From positions 124,001 through 188,000 of the forward strand of contig CAUJCN010000002.1 of the NCBI GenBank assembly GCA_963169855.1: a DNA stretch of 64,000 bases, in the 5' to 3' direction. A model generated the notes under the pieces. The model was not told the origin of the DNA, ran no database searches, and saw nothing but the letters and a program-made list of their open reading frames with translations. This DNA is from Patescibacteria group bacterium (GTDB lineage Bacteria > Patescibacteria > Dojkabacteria > J137). Shown here one piece after another: positions 25,792 through 35,001 of this stretch (positions are counted from its first letter, which is position 1; each line of letters starts with the position of its first letter). Both the position numbers and the translations under genes were made by a program.

Positions 25792-27039
25792 TCATCTAAA
25801 TCTCTGAAGCTTTACTGATTTCTCCCCTCCTTGGCTTACTTTGATCAAAGTTGCAACAGAAATTAAAGAAATAACCGTACTACTACCTCCATACGAAATG
25901 AAAGGAAGTGTGATTCCTCCAAAAGGAATAACTGCAAGATTGGCGGCAATGTTCAGGAACGCTTGCGAAGCAATTCCAGTCGTGATTCCTGTTGCCAAAA
26001 TGTTATCGAACTTACTGGTCGTGCTTTTAGCTATCGTATATCCTTGAGAAATAAATACCATGAATAAAACCATCACACTAACAGAGCCAACTAAACCAAA
26101 TTCTTCACCAACAATTGCGAAAATAGAGTCTGTGTAGGCCGCTTCTTGCAAGAAGAATAATTTCTGCCTAGATTCTCCGTAACCCAAACCGAAAATACCT
26201 CCTGAACCAATACCAACTAACCCATTCCAGACTTGAAAACCTTCATCTGCTTTTGCTGCGTTTGACGGTTCACCATCTACAAGAATTTGCACAAATGCAT
26301 TAACTCTTTCTCTTCTGTATTCAACGCCAACTAAAGCAAAGATACTTGCGATAATTCCCATTAGAGTTACAACCACAATCGCAGTTTTTTGATACTTTTT
26401 ATCCACACCTATATAGTAAGCAGCAATGAAACCCACATAAATAATTACTATTGTGTCAAAGTCTTTCTGTAACAAAATTAAAAGCGAACCCAGCAAAACG
26501 ACGACGACAGGGAATAGCAGGTAAATAAAGTTTAAAAGTTTGTATGTGTATTCTCTATCTCTATAGTTCTTAAGGAATTGCTCAATGCTTTTCTGGGTTG
26601 AAGAACTCATCGTAAGCCAAGCTGCCGTAAAGATAATTATTCCGAATTTAAAAAGCTCACTGGGCTGAAGGTCAAACAACCCTAAATCGATCCATCTTGT
26701 AGCTCCATTTAAAGTATTTACAAGAGGCATATCAATATTAAATAGCGCTTTGGGGAGAGTATAAACAATCAGTAGAAGAGAAAACCCTGTAAAAATGTAA
26801 CCTAGCTTTCTTAACCCTTCGTACTTAATCTTAATAAAATAGTAACCAACTAAACAACCTAGAATGATCCATATACCTTGTCTCTTAAAGTAGTAAAACA
26901 AGTCACCATCTCTATACACATATGCTAACGAAGAACTTGCGCTGTAAATCATCAGAAGTCCAAAAACAAGAAGAATTGCAACAACTATTACAAGCCCTAG
27001 ATAACTTTTAGGTTTTTCTTTATTTGCGTAAACATCCAT
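25792..27039 (-). CDS. rodA: FtsW/RodA/SpoVE-family peptidoglycan glycosyltransferase
   Basis: A SEDS-family membrane enzyme that polymerises lipid II, with about ten membrane helices in 415 residues. The signature LLLQKDFDTIVIIYVGFIAAYYIG (ExD/H-type loop) and the C-terminal PFGGITLPFISYGGSSTVISLISVATLI are clear. The -QP-SE-K segment (DLQPSELFKFGIII) is also typical. RodA versus FtsW cannot be decided from this window. A TAGAAT box lies six bases before the ATG. Confidence 0.93.
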   Translation of the reverse strand: MDVYANKEKPKSYLGLVIVVAILLVFGLLMIYSASSSLAYVYRDGDLFYYFKRQGIWIILGCLVGYYFIKIKYEGLRKLGYIFTGFSLLLIVYTLPKALFNIDMPLVNTLNGATRWIDLGLFDLQPSELFKFGIIIFTAAWLTMSSSTQKSIEQFLKNYRDREYTYKLLNFIYLLFPVVVVLLGSLLILLQKDFDTIVIIYVGFIAAYYIGVDKKYQKTAIVVVTLMGIIASIFALVGVEYRRERVNAFVQILVDGEPSNAAKADEGFQVWNGLVGIGSGGIFGLGYGESRQKLFFLQEAAYTDSIFAIVGEEFGLVGSVSVMVLFMVFISQGYTIAKSTTSKFDNILATGITTGIASQAFLNIAANLAVIPFGGITLPFISYGGSSTVISLISVATLIKVSQGGEKSVKLQRFR

Positions 27040-27045
27040 AAAAAC

Positions 27046-27051
27046 ATTCTA
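27046..27051 (-). promoter_or_regulatory. -10 box of the rodA/ftsW gene
   Basis: TAGAAT ends six bases before the ATG. Confidence 0.5.
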
Positions 27052-27113
27052 CAATATACACCTAATTGATTGATATTACTGTATAATTTGTATATTAAAT
27101 TGACTACTGTACT

Positions 27114-28526
27114 ATGAGAAAGTTCTTTAATTTATTGTTGATTATTCTAGGAATTCTAGCATTTGCTGGATTTACAATTTTCATTCTTCTTTACGCGCAG
27201 GGAAAGACATTTGATGGATCAACTGGATTCACAGAAACCGGGATTGTAAGAATCAATTCGAATCCTAAGGATGTAGAAGTGTATGTAAATGGTGAAAAAA
27301 GACCTATGGTTGAAAGCAAAATTGATAATCTTAAGCCAGGAAAAGTGAATTTCACTTTAAGAAAAGATGGTTATTATGATTGGAGCAAAGAAATACTTGT
27401 AGAAGCAGGAATTTTAAAAGACTTATTTGCTCAAATGATTCCAACTACAATTGAACTATCTGAAGTTACAAACGACGAAATCACGCAGATTCTACCTTCC
27501 AACTTAAGCGATTACATTTACTACATTAGTCTCGAAAACGGAACTAGTGAACTAAAAAAGATCAAAATTAGAAGAGATTTCTTGGATTTCGCAGAACCAT
27601 CAGCAGTTAGAATTAAAGCTTTATCCAATATCGAACTCGAAGTTCTTACCATGAGTGAAATTCTAAAGGTTTCGCCAAACAACTCATTACTTCTTTTTAG
27701 TAACAATCCTAGAAGTTTAACTGGAACTATAAATCTAGATAACGGAGAAATCACATATATTACAGACTTACCTACAAAAGTGAATACAACAATTAGTTGG
27801 TTGAATGGATCGAATTCGATTTTAGTCACTTCTTCGGGGAATCTTAACTATGAATATACATTAGCTCCAAAGGTTTCTACTATCATTGCTTTTGAGCCAT
27901 TAGCTATTTACGAATCAGTTAATTTTGCTATTTATAAAACTGCAGCGGGAGTTTCTTTATACGAAAATCAAAGGACATTACCTCTTACGACAAGCACATC
28001 AATTAACGGTGTATTGCTTGCTAGCTCTAATATTATTCCAAATCGAACTACAACTAAGATCTTTGCTGTTCAAGATGCAGAGAAACATATAACGCTATTC
28101 GATTTAGATCGAAATTTAACTTTAAAATCTAACTTAACTGGAGATATTATCTTCTCGTCTTCGGATGCTACACATTTTGTTGTAGAAAAAGATGGCGGTG
28201 TATTTTCAATAGGTTTTGAATATTCAATTGCTACTAGCACATACAAATTATCTGAAGGAGTATTACTGAAAGATCAAGCAATTAGTAGCACAGACGTTAT
28301 TACTTACGAATTCTACAACAACAATAAGAATCTGCTTTACACAGCAAAATCCAATATTTTCACATCTGATATAGATGGTGGAAATTTTAGAGAAATCTCT
28401 ATCCCAGAAGGTTATAGCGTTTTGGAAGCAAGCATTACAGCAGACAACCAATTCATCTACACAATTCTTAAGGATAACGAAACTCAAGCAATCAAGATTT
28501 ACAAAATCAGTATTGTTTTGAAATAA
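27114..28526 (+). CDS. Membrane-anchored PEGA-domain protein
   Basis: 470 residues. An N-terminal membrane helix (residues 4-28) is followed by a PEGA domain (about 45-105: GIVRINSNPKDVEVYVNGEKR...LKPGKVNFTLRKDGYYDWSKEI) and a beta-rich C-terminal part likely to fold as a propeller. PEGA domains are extracellular beta modules. TATAAT lies 26 bases before the ATG, so this gene has a short leader. A clear terminator follows. Confidence 0.82.
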   Translation: MRKFFNLLLIILGILAFAGFTIFILLYAQGKTFDGSTGFTETGIVRINSNPKDVEVYVNGEKRPMVESKIDNLKPGKVNFTLRKDGYYDWSKEILVEAGILKDLFAQMIPTTIELSEVTNDEITQILPSNLSDYIYYISLENGTSELKKIKIRRDFLDFAEPSAVRIKALSNIELEVLTMSEILKVSPNNSLLLFSNNPRSLTGTINLDNGEITYITDLPTKVNTTISWLNGSNSILVTSSGNLNYEYTLAPKVSTIIAFEPLAIYESVNFAIYKTAAGVSLYENQRTLPLTTSTSINGVLLASSNIIPNRTTTKIFAVQDAEKHITLFDLDRNLTLKSNLTGDIIFSSSDATHFVVEKDGGVFSIGFEYSIATSTYKLSEGVLLKDQAISSTDVITYEFYNNNKNLLYTAKSNIFTSDIDGGNFREISIPEGYSVLEASITADNQFIYTILKDNETQAIKIYKISIVLK

Positions 28527-28544
28527 GACAAAGTAAGCAAAAGA

Positions 28545-28573
28545 AAAAGCTAGGAGTATTTCTAGCTTTTTTA
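28545..28573. terminator. Intrinsic bidirectional terminator
   Basis: AAAAAGCTAG, an 8-base loop and CTAGCTTTTTT form a hairpin with a T-run on one side and an A-run on the other. It lies between the convergent genes at 27114-28526 and 28593-30299 and can serve both. Confidence 0.85.
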
Positions 28574-28592
28574 TATTCGAAATTAGAGTTTC

Positions 28593-30299
28593 TTACATCA
28601 TGAATTGCTTCTCGTCTTCTATGTCTCTTAAATCTGTAACTCTTTTTGTAGCGTAGAAATTATTCTTATTGTATCCTTCCTCTACTTTCTGAACAATTTG
28701 TTGTAACTCAGCAACATCAGAAGCTGTGTAAAGTTTATCTTTCTCATCTGCACTCAAAAGAGAGTTTAATGATGGAAGTTTTGCTTTCCACCCTTCTCCA
28801 AAAAGAATAACTGGCTTATGCTTTCCGTAATACATTTTTTGCATCGCTAGCAAGAACATAATGTCTGTTAGGTTTACCAATCCATGTGTGTCTACAACAA
28901 TAAACAATTCAGAACTTGTGTATAAATATCTAAGTCTTTCTACGATATTCGAGAATAAAGTTTCTGTATAGTTCTTTAAATCAGGAATTTCTCCATTAGG
29001 TTCATCTGAATATGCAGAGAAGTATGGTCTTAGGTAAGCACCATTAATCTCCAAATTTGTAGCATCTTTTAACTCATCCATAACAACCTTTCCATATCCT
29101 TGTGACGAGTCTAAGAATATTCTAGAAATCGATGATTTAAGTGCTGAAACTAACGATCTTAATGTTGATTCGTAGTTAGAGTCGTTCAAGTCCGAGTTCA
29201 ATCCAATGAAAGCAACATCTTTGAAATACTTAAGTTCTAAGTTAGAAACTGACTTACTTGGAACTTTCTCTACAGCAGGAGCTTTAGGCAGATCAAATTT
29301 TGATGCATCTAATGGATTAGCCGCCTCTGTCTTTGGTTTTACAAATTCGACAGGAGTGATTTCCTCAAATTGCTTTGGAATCCCCTTTGGTGCTTCATTT
29401 TTAGGTGCAGGGGCAATATCTTCAAACTCTTTAGCAGGTCCTTGTGGTTTTAAATTTTGAAACGATTCCTTCTTTGGAGCTGGTTGAACGTTTTCGAATT
29501 GCTTTGGAGTCGTATTGCTCATTGTTTGTTGCGTAGCATTATTCACAGTCTCAGGAGAAAATTCATCTAGCCAACTCAAATCTAATTCTTTATTTTCGCC
29601 ACCAGCTATAGGTGCGACAGGCTTAACTGGAGATTCATTTGCTGATCCTGTAAGCTGTGACCAATCAATCTGAGGCATGTTTGTAGTTTGTGCGGGAACA
29701 TTGCCCTTGCTCGAAACTGTTTCCGAAACACTAGGTGCGGGCTGGAAAGACATATCAAGTTCATCATTTAGTGATTTTGCAGGTGTAGGTGGTTGTGAGT
29801 TAAAAACAACAGAATCCATAGCTGGGTCGAAGTTAAATTTCGTTGTGTTTTCAACTACAGGTTCTTGTTGAACTGATGGTGCAGGTGTGTCTAAACTAAT
29901 TTTAGGTAACTCTTCATTAAAATCTAAATCAATTCCACCCAAGTCCAACTTATCATTCTGACTAGGATTTTGCTGAGTAGTCATGCTAACCCCATCGTTC
30001 ATCATTGCAGTTTGTGTAGAAGATGATTGCACATTACTTTGAGCAAATTGATTAGGATCAATTGCTGAATTCTGTGCAGGATTTGTTTGAGGACTAGCTT
30101 GGCCTCCATAATTTGGAGTCAATGGCGCTCCGGCTGATGGAAGCGGATAAGATACAGATGAATTGCCAAAGAAACTTCCGTAACTGGCTTGAACATCATT
30201 GTTATCATCATCGTCGTTTTGTGTTTGAAAAGATGCAGCTCCCTGCTGTGAGTTGGTATCTTGCTGCGGACTCTTCTTTAAAAAATCTAATACGCCCAT
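28593..30299 (-). CDS. Disordered N-terminus fused to LOG-like Rossmann domain
   Basis: 568 residues. Residues 1-350 are low-complexity (Gln, Asn, Ser, Pro, Asp) and probably disordered, with three spaced copies of a K-[QE]-F-E-[NDE]-[IV] motif between about 265 and 325. Residues about 365-530 resemble the lysine-decarboxylase-like (LOG/SLOG) fold (VAFIGLNSDLND, LFIVVDTHGLVNLTDIMFLLAMQKMYYGKHKPVILFGEGW), but the PGGxGTxxE catalytic motif is replaced. A ligand-binding or scaffold role is more likely than catalysis. Confidence 0.6.
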   Translation of the reverse strand: MGVLDFLKKSPQQDTNSQQGAASFQTQNDDDDNNDVQASYGSFFGNSSVSYPLPSAGAPLTPNYGGQASPQTNPAQNSAIDPNQFAQSNVQSSSTQTAMMNDGVSMTTQQNPSQNDKLDLGGIDLDFNEELPKISLDTPAPSVQQEPVVENTTKFNFDPAMDSVVFNSQPPTPAKSLNDELDMSFQPAPSVSETVSSKGNVPAQTTNMPQIDWSQLTGSANESPVKPVAPIAGGENKELDLSWLDEFSPETVNNATQQTMSNTTPKQFENVQPAPKKESFQNLKPQGPAKEFEDIAPAPKNEAPKGIPKQFEEITPVEFVKPKTEAANPLDASKFDLPKAPAVEKVPSKSVSNLELKYFKDVAFIGLNSDLNDSNYESTLRSLVSALKSSISRIFLDSSQGYGKVVMDELKDATNLEINGAYLRPYFSAYSDEPNGEIPDLKNYTETLFSNIVERLRYLYTSSELFIVVDTHGLVNLTDIMFLLAMQKMYYGKHKPVILFGEGWKAKLPSLNSLLSADEKDKLYTASDVAELQQIVQKVEEGYNKNNFYATKRVTDLRDIEDEKQFMM

Positions 30300-30405
30300 A
30301 AGAAATTTAGTTAACTTAGTTACTAGTTATAAAATACTATAAATTTAAGATGACTACAAGTTTATTTGAGTTTTAAGTAGAATTGAGAATGTTTATCTGC
30401 AAGGG

Positions 30406-30657
30406 CTATTCGGCGTCAATGTCATCTTCAGAATCATTTAAAATACTTTCTAAATGTTCTACCATGTCCTGAAAATCTTCACCTTCGATTCCATGAAGTC
30501 CAGCACCTTCGATTAGATTATCAAATCCTGAGAAAAGGCAATTCACACAATGGAATTCATAATCTTCAGTAAGTACATCCACAAGTTGTGGGTATGTATC
30601 AATTAGATCCGAGATCTGCATATTTGGATCAAGTTTTATTTTCTTATCTTTTCCCAT
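30406..30657 (-). CDS. DUF1858 domain protein
   Basis: 83 residues. The DUF1858 pattern is present: SDLIDTYPQLVDVLTEDYEFHCVNCLFSGFDNLIEGAGLHGI, with a CxxC pair (C37/C40). Such domains are small helical modules found alone or with redox proteins. The gene starts inside the last 22 bases of the M16 peptidase gene, so it is translationally coupled to it. The tail is strongly acidic. Confidence 0.8.
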   Translation of the reverse strand: MGKDKKIKLDPNMQISDLIDTYPQLVDVLTEDYEFHCVNCLFSGFDNLIEGAGLHGIEGEDFQDMVEHLESILNDSEDDIDAE

Positions 30658-31967
30658 ACTTCTGAAATTTTAAAATTCATTTCTTCCGGCTTTAAAGTAG
30701 ATACGGCTCCAATATTTAGTTGATCCCAATTGTAAGTTCTTCGAATTTCTTCTAAGATCTCTTCAAATTGAATTCCTTTTACAAGCTCGATGTATTCTTC
30801 TAAAGTGTAGCTTTTTCCATGAAGTTCTTGTTCCTTATCTTGTTTAATTATCCAATTAAGTACTTGCTCAGGATTATCGTAACGCATTTCTTCTGTATCA
30901 ACCACTCTCTTTACAATCATCTTGAAAATCTCTTCGCCTTCACCTTTTTCTTTAATTCTCTCTAAGCCTGAGTAGGCTTCTTCTAAAACTGTTTGAAGAT
31001 TTTCTGGAGCAAACGAAGTCTCGATGTAATTCATAGATCTACTGAACAGCCCTAAATTATCTGCGTAAACTCCGTAAACCATTCCTAATTCTTCTCTCAA
31101 CCTTCTCCATAAAATCGATTTCTGAAACTGTGGATTTGCTATTACAAAATTAGCGAATTTAGCAATCAATCTGTTTCTGAAGGTGTCGTGTTTAACGCTT
31201 AATCCTGGGAAACTTAAAGTTAGGTATAGCTGATCAACATCCCCTTTAAATTTAGATTGCACTGTAAACCCTGTATATTCAGGGAATTGCGTTTCGTAAG
31301 AATGCAACGATTGATTAGAATTCTTTAAGCCTCCAAAATGTTTCTCGAGTGATTTTTTCAGATCATCAATTTCGAAATTTCCAACCACAAAAATCTCAAT
31401 ATTGCTTGTAGTATAGTTTTCTTCGTAAAAATTTCTTAAATCATCTCTAGAATACTTTTTAAGATTCTCAACAGTTCCGATGATTTGTCGGTTAAAAGGT
31501 GTTTCTTTTTCAGCAAATCTTGATTCCATTAGAACCTCTATTACTTTTGTGTCTACAGAGTCTGCATCGCGTTTTAATTCATCAAGAATAATTCCCCTTT
31601 CTTTTTCCACGTCTTCTTTTGTATGGTTTGGGTGAATTACAAGCTGACTGTAGTATCTGATTGCGTCGTCCAAATATCTATATGGATAAACTCCATGATA
31701 TGAGGTCACATCGAAAGTAGTATATGCATTTCCATTTCCACTAATTGAGTTTGAAAAATCATCAATTTCTTCCCATGTTTTAAAATCTCGAGTACTATCA
31801 AAAGCTAAATGTTCTAAGAAGTGAGAAATACCTGTTGTATCTTTGGTTTCGTCTAACGAACCGATTTTTACACTTACATTTATGCTTACTGAGTGAATAT
31901 CTGTAACTCTATAACATATACACTTTATACCGTTTTCAAGTTGAAATTTGTAACTTTGTCCTTTCAT
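30636..31967 (-). CDS. M16 (pitrilysin/MPP-like) zinc peptidase
   Basis: 443 residues in two homologous halves. The inverted zinc motif HxxEH is H49-F-L-E52-H53, with a downstream Glu-rich helix (EDVEKERGIILDEL, about 118-131) giving the third ligand. GLSVKHDTFRNRL and the RLREELGMVYGVYA segment (about 290-305) supply the substrate-binding Arg/Tyr of the C-terminal half. Length is normal for a single-chain bacterial M16B enzyme. TATAAT lies upstream of the start. Confidence 0.9.
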   Translation of the reverse strand: MKGQSYKFQLENGIKCICYRVTDIHSVSINVSVKIGSLDETKDTTGISHFLEHLAFDSTRDFKTWEEIDDFSNSISGNGNAYTTFDVTSYHGVYPYRYLDDAIRYYSQLVIHPNHTKEDVEKERGIILDELKRDADSVDTKVIEVLMESRFAEKETPFNRQIIGTVENLKKYSRDDLRNFYEENYTTSNIEIFVVGNFEIDDLKKSLEKHFGGLKNSNQSLHSYETQFPEYTGFTVQSKFKGDVDQLYLTLSFPGLSVKHDTFRNRLIAKFANFVIANPQFQKSILWRRLREELGMVYGVYADNLGLFSRSMNYIETSFAPENLQTVLEEAYSGLERIKEKGEGEEIFKMIVKRVVDTEEMRYDNPEQVLNWIIKQDKEQELHGKSYTLEEYIELVKGIQFEEILEEIRRTYNWDQLNIGAVSTLKPEEMNFKISEVWEKIRK

Positions 31968-32077
31968 TCATATGTCTTAACCGCAAGTATTATACCACTC
32001 ATGGATTAAGATCGAAGTTAGAAGCTTGAAGATAGAAAAGACGAAGAGTCGAAGATGTTAAGATGAGAAAACAAAGA

Positions 32078-32115
32078 TGTCATAGTGAGCAGCGAGGCAC
32101 GAGCGTGTCGAACTA
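32078..32115. repeat. TGAGC...GTCGAA intergenic repeat copy
   Basis: TGTCATAGTGAGC...GTGTCGAACTAT matches the repeat family at 3631-3696 and 47647-47700. It overlaps the upstream part of the next gene's promoter. Confidence 0.6.
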
Positions 32116-32144
32116 TTGAACATTATAAGAATAACCCGTATTAT
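32116..32144 (+). promoter_or_regulatory. Promoter deciding the PCMT start
   Basis: TTGAAC (32116-32121), a 17-base spacer and TATTAT (32139-32144) end six bases before ATG 32151. The longer reading frame from 32085 would start upstream of the promoter, inside a repeat. Confidence 0.7.
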
Positions 32145-32150
32145 AGTTGT

Positions 32151-32816
32151 ATGATCGATGTTAATAAACTACAAAGTGTAAAATTATTCAGATGGACTAG
32201 AGACTATCTATTCCAAGTAATTGCAAAGATTGTGATTGATGATCCAATTCTTCTCTCTGCTTTTAAAGAGATAGACAGAGCTGATTTTGTGCCTGAAAAG
32301 CTTCTAGATTCTGCATATGCTGATTCTGAGTTAGAATTAGCCTACGGAGAAAAACTTACCAGCCCTATAATTGTTGCTGATATGCTGAACCAAGTAAAAC
32401 CAGTCCCTGGTGGAGTTTATCTTGATATTGGAACAGGCACTGGATATGTAGCTGCTCTTCTGGCGTATTCTGCTACCGAAACTGGAAAGGTTTACAGCAT
32501 AGAAAGAATACAATGGTTATGGGAAGCAGCAAGATCAAATGTTAGGAAATATAAATTCAGTAACGTAGAAATTGTCTATCGAGACGGGATGGAAGGACTT
32601 CCCTTAAAAGCACCTTTCGATGGAATTCATGTTTCTTTTATTCTTGACGACGCTACTGTAGATAGATTAAAAACACAATTGAGAAATAATGGTGGCAAGT
32701 TAGTCTATCCTGATTCAAACAACAATATTATTGTATTAGAACGGTCAGGAGATAACTATACAACAGAAATAGTAAAAGGACATGTTTTTCAAACTGGGAA
32801 AATTGGACTTAGTTAA
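32151..32816 (+). CDS. pcm: Protein-L-isoaspartate O-methyltransferase
   Basis: Repairs damaged aspartyl residues by SAM-dependent methylation. 221 residues from the preferred start. KEIDRADFVPEKLLDSAYADSELELAYGEKLTSPIIVADML is the family's N-terminal signature, and LDIGTGTGYVAALLAYSA (about 80-97) is SAM motif I. The acidic end of beta-2 (YSIERI) follows. It overlaps the convergent thioredoxin-like gene by 8 bases. Confidence 0.92.
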   Translation: MIDVNKLQSVKLFRWTRDYLFQVIAKIVIDDPILLSAFKEIDRADFVPEKLLDSAYADSELELAYGEKLTSPIIVADMLNQVKPVPGGVYLDIGTGTGYVAALLAYSATETGKVYSIERIQWLWEAARSNVRKYKFSNVEIVYRDGMEGLPLKAPFDGIHVSFILDDATVDRLKTQLRNNGGKLVYPDSNNNIIVLERSGDNYTTEIVKGHVFQTGKIGLS

Positions 32817-33138
32817 TTTTTGAGATTTTACCTTCTCCAACTAAGTAAACAGCAGGGATTGAAATATCGTATTGGTCTAATTGACCTTCAGTCAGCTTTT
32901 CAGCACTAATTTTATACCCTTTGATTGATCTTAGTGTAGTTTCACTCTGAAGTTTAGCATCGCACCATCCACACCAATTTGTTTCTACAACCAATACGCT
33001 CAAGTTAGATGAGTTTATTAAGGAATCGATTTCGGAAATTTCTTCCACAGCATCGTTAGAATATACGTCTACTTTAAGGTATCCGCCGAATACCAAGACT
33101 CCAACAATCAATAATGTAACCAAAAAATATTTTTTCAT
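32809..33138 (-). CDS. Membrane-anchored thioredoxin-like protein
   Basis: 109 residues: an N-terminal membrane helix (5-21) and a short thioredoxin fold with active site C56-G-W-C59 (NWCGWC) and a cis-proline segment ISIPAVYLV. It would act outside the membrane as a disulfide reductase or oxidase. The fold is shorter than a full thioredoxin at its C-terminus. Confidence 0.85.
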   Translation of the reverse strand: MKKYFLVTLLIVGVLVFGGYLKVDVYSNDAVEEISEIDSLINSSNLSVLVVETNWCGWCDAKLQSETTLRSIKGYKISAEKLTEGQLDQYDISIPAVYLVGEGKISKIN

Positions 33139-33201
33139 ATTTTGCGATATATAGAATATCAGTAATTCAATACTATGTAAAGAGATATGACCATTGTGTT
33201 G

Positions 33202-33207
33202 TATAAT
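33202..33207 (+). promoter_or_regulatory. -10 box of the OGG1-type gene
   Basis: TATAAT ends five bases before the ATG at 33213. Confidence 0.65.
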
Positions 33208-33212
33208 TAATT

Positions 33213-34019
33213 ATGATCAATTTTAATAAAAACGTTACCCTACTTGGTGGACAGGCTTTTAATTGGATGCCAAAAAATGACATTTTTGTAGGCTTCTTTA
33301 CTGACAAAATTGTTGTTGTCTCAGACAAAATTGAAGTTTTCGGTAACGATAATTTTGATGCGGAAACATACTTTAATCCAAATAAAAACTTGGATGAGAT
33401 ACGAAAATCATATTCAAATGATCAGTTTGTAACCGAATCAATGTCTAAATACCGCGATTTGAGGGTGCTAAATCAAGATTTCGAGGTAACCTTACTCAGC
33501 TTTATCTTAACTTCCCATAAAAATATCAAAGCTGTTAGGAAATTGGTATCTGACCTTACACAAAAATATGGAAGAGAAATTGAGACTCCTTACGGAATTT
33601 TCAAGACTTTTCCATCTGCTGAAAATATAGCTAATGCTTCTGAGAAGGAACTGCGAGATATTGGTGCTGGTTTTAGAGCAAAATATCTTTTACAAGCTGC
33701 CCAAAAACTTGCGAATGAAAAAGAAAAATACTCTACTTTCACTACAAGACAAGAATGGGAGGACTATTTGATAAGTTTTACAGGAATTGGGGAGAAAATC
33801 CGAGACTGCATTCTCGTTTTTGGACTAGGATTCACTGATATAACCCCTTTAGATGTATGGGGAAAAAGAGTTCTGACTGATTTTTATGGTGTTGATCCTA
33901 AACTTTCTTACGAACAAATGCGAAATAAATTTACTGAAATGTTTGGTGAGAATACTTCCATTATCGGCCAGTATTTATTTGAGTATATTAGAGAGTTCAA
34001 AGCTGAAAAGCTTTTATAG
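33213..34019 (+). CDS. ogg: 8-oxoguanine DNA glycosylase, OGG1 type
   Basis: Removes oxidised guanine from DNA. 268 residues with the OGG1 N-terminal beta domain (GGQAFNWMP, residues 12-20) and a helix-hairpin-helix, FTGIGEKIRDCILVFGLG (189-206), carrying the catalytic Lys195. Asp214 in PLDVWGKRVL is the catalytic Asp. The Cys in RDC and LSFILTSHKNI also fit. It overlaps the convergent def gene by six bases. Confidence 0.9.
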   Translation: MINFNKNVTLLGGQAFNWMPKNDIFVGFFTDKIVVVSDKIEVFGNDNFDAETYFNPNKNLDEIRKSYSNDQFVTESMSKYRDLRVLNQDFEVTLLSFILTSHKNIKAVRKLVSDLTQKYGREIETPYGIFKTFPSAENIANASEKELRDIGAGFRAKYLLQAAQKLANEKEKYSTFTTRQEWEDYLISFTGIGEKIRDCILVFGLGFTDITPLDVWGKRVLTDFYGVDPKLSYEQMRNKFTEMFGENTSIIGQYLFEYIREFKAEKLL

Positions 34020-34562
34020 ATCGTTAACTTCTTCTCTATTTTTCTTTTTCAGTTCTGCTGCCGTGTAAAGCTCTTGCGGATTTTCTACATATCTTAGAAA
34101 TAGTTTTCCATCTAAGTGATCAATTTCGTGCTGAAAAACATGAGACTGATAATCTCTAACTCGGACTACTTTCTCTTCTCCATTAATATCTAGAAATTTC
34201 ACTTCTACTTCAACTGGCCTTGCTACCTTCCCAAAAAGATCACCATCTTTAATACTTAGACAACCTTCCCATTCTGTAGATAGTTCTTCTGATCTATACG
34301 TGATTTCTGGATTAATAACTACTTCCCAGATCATTTCTTTTGATTTAGGATTAGCTTCTTCAATATCAAATCTCCTTAAAACTGTAATTCTTTTGCCGTA
34401 ACCAATTTGGGGTGCTGCAAGCCCAGCTGCATGGTCTAACCTAGATTCGATTGTCTCGAAGAGATCTTCAATAATTTTGGTCACTTCAGATGACATTGGA
34501 TTTTTTACGTTTTCTGCAGGAGTCTCCAGGATTGGATTTCCCATTTGAATGATTTTTCTCAT
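34014..34562 (-). CDS. def: Peptide deformylase
   Basis: Removes the formyl group from new proteins. All three motifs are present: GLAAPQIG (about 48-55), EGCLSI (about 98-103, Cys metal ligand) and QHEIDHLDG (about 143-151, HExxH-type). 182 residues, normal length. The ATG overlaps the stop of the upstream membrane-protein gene, so the two are coupled. Confidence 0.96.
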   Translation of the reverse strand: MRKIIQMGNPILETPAENVKNPMSSEVTKIIEDLFETIESRLDHAAGLAAPQIGYGKRITVLRRFDIEEANPKSKEMIWEVVINPEITYRSEELSTEWEGCLSIKDGDLFGKVARPVEVEVKFLDINGEEKVVRVRDYQSHVFQHEIDHLDGKLFLRYVENPQELYTAAELKKKNREEVNDL

Positions 34563-34963
34563 TATCTTTCTCTAGCAACTAGTATAAATGTTAGTACAGC
34601 GGTAATTATACTAAATACTAGTAAAGAAATGGTAGCGTCTGGGAATTCTATAGGCTGAATAGAATTTATACCTAGATTTATTGTAGATTTTGTAAATACC
34701 AAAAGTCTTAGTAAATAAGAAGATCCAAGAGCAAATGCCAAAGATAACAGAACAGTAGAAACTAACAGAAGAACGTTATTCACTTGAAGTTTAAAGAATT
34801 TGAGAATATTTCTAGAGAATGAAACAGTTACACCATATAAAAGACCAACTAAGACTTTATCCAAAACACCTGATGAAGTATTCAATCTTACTGCACCATC
34901 CAAAACTGTCACAACAAAGAAAAAAATGATTGTATTTACAAGAATGTCGTTTAACTTTTCCAT
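34562..34963 (-). CDS. Small membrane protein, four helices
   Basis: 133 residues with four predicted membrane helices (about 8-28, 35-52, 60-90, 110-128) and a short basic end. I recognise no family. The stop overlaps the def start. Confidence 0.6.
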   Translation of the reverse strand: MEKLNDILVNTIIFFFVVTVLDGAVRLNTSSGVLDKVLVGLLYGVTVSFSRNILKFFKLQVNNVLLLVSTVLLSLAFALGSSYLLRLLVFTKSTINLGINSIQPIEFPDATISLLVFSIITAVLTFILVARER

Positions 34964-35001
34964 AAGTTTATTATGAATAAATTAAAAATAAAAAGCAATA
35001 G

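Noticed and set aside
32085..32150. N-terminal extension of the PCMT gene.
   Set aside because: It lies in an intergenic repeat upstream of a well-placed promoter whose -10 box ends six bases before ATG 32151.
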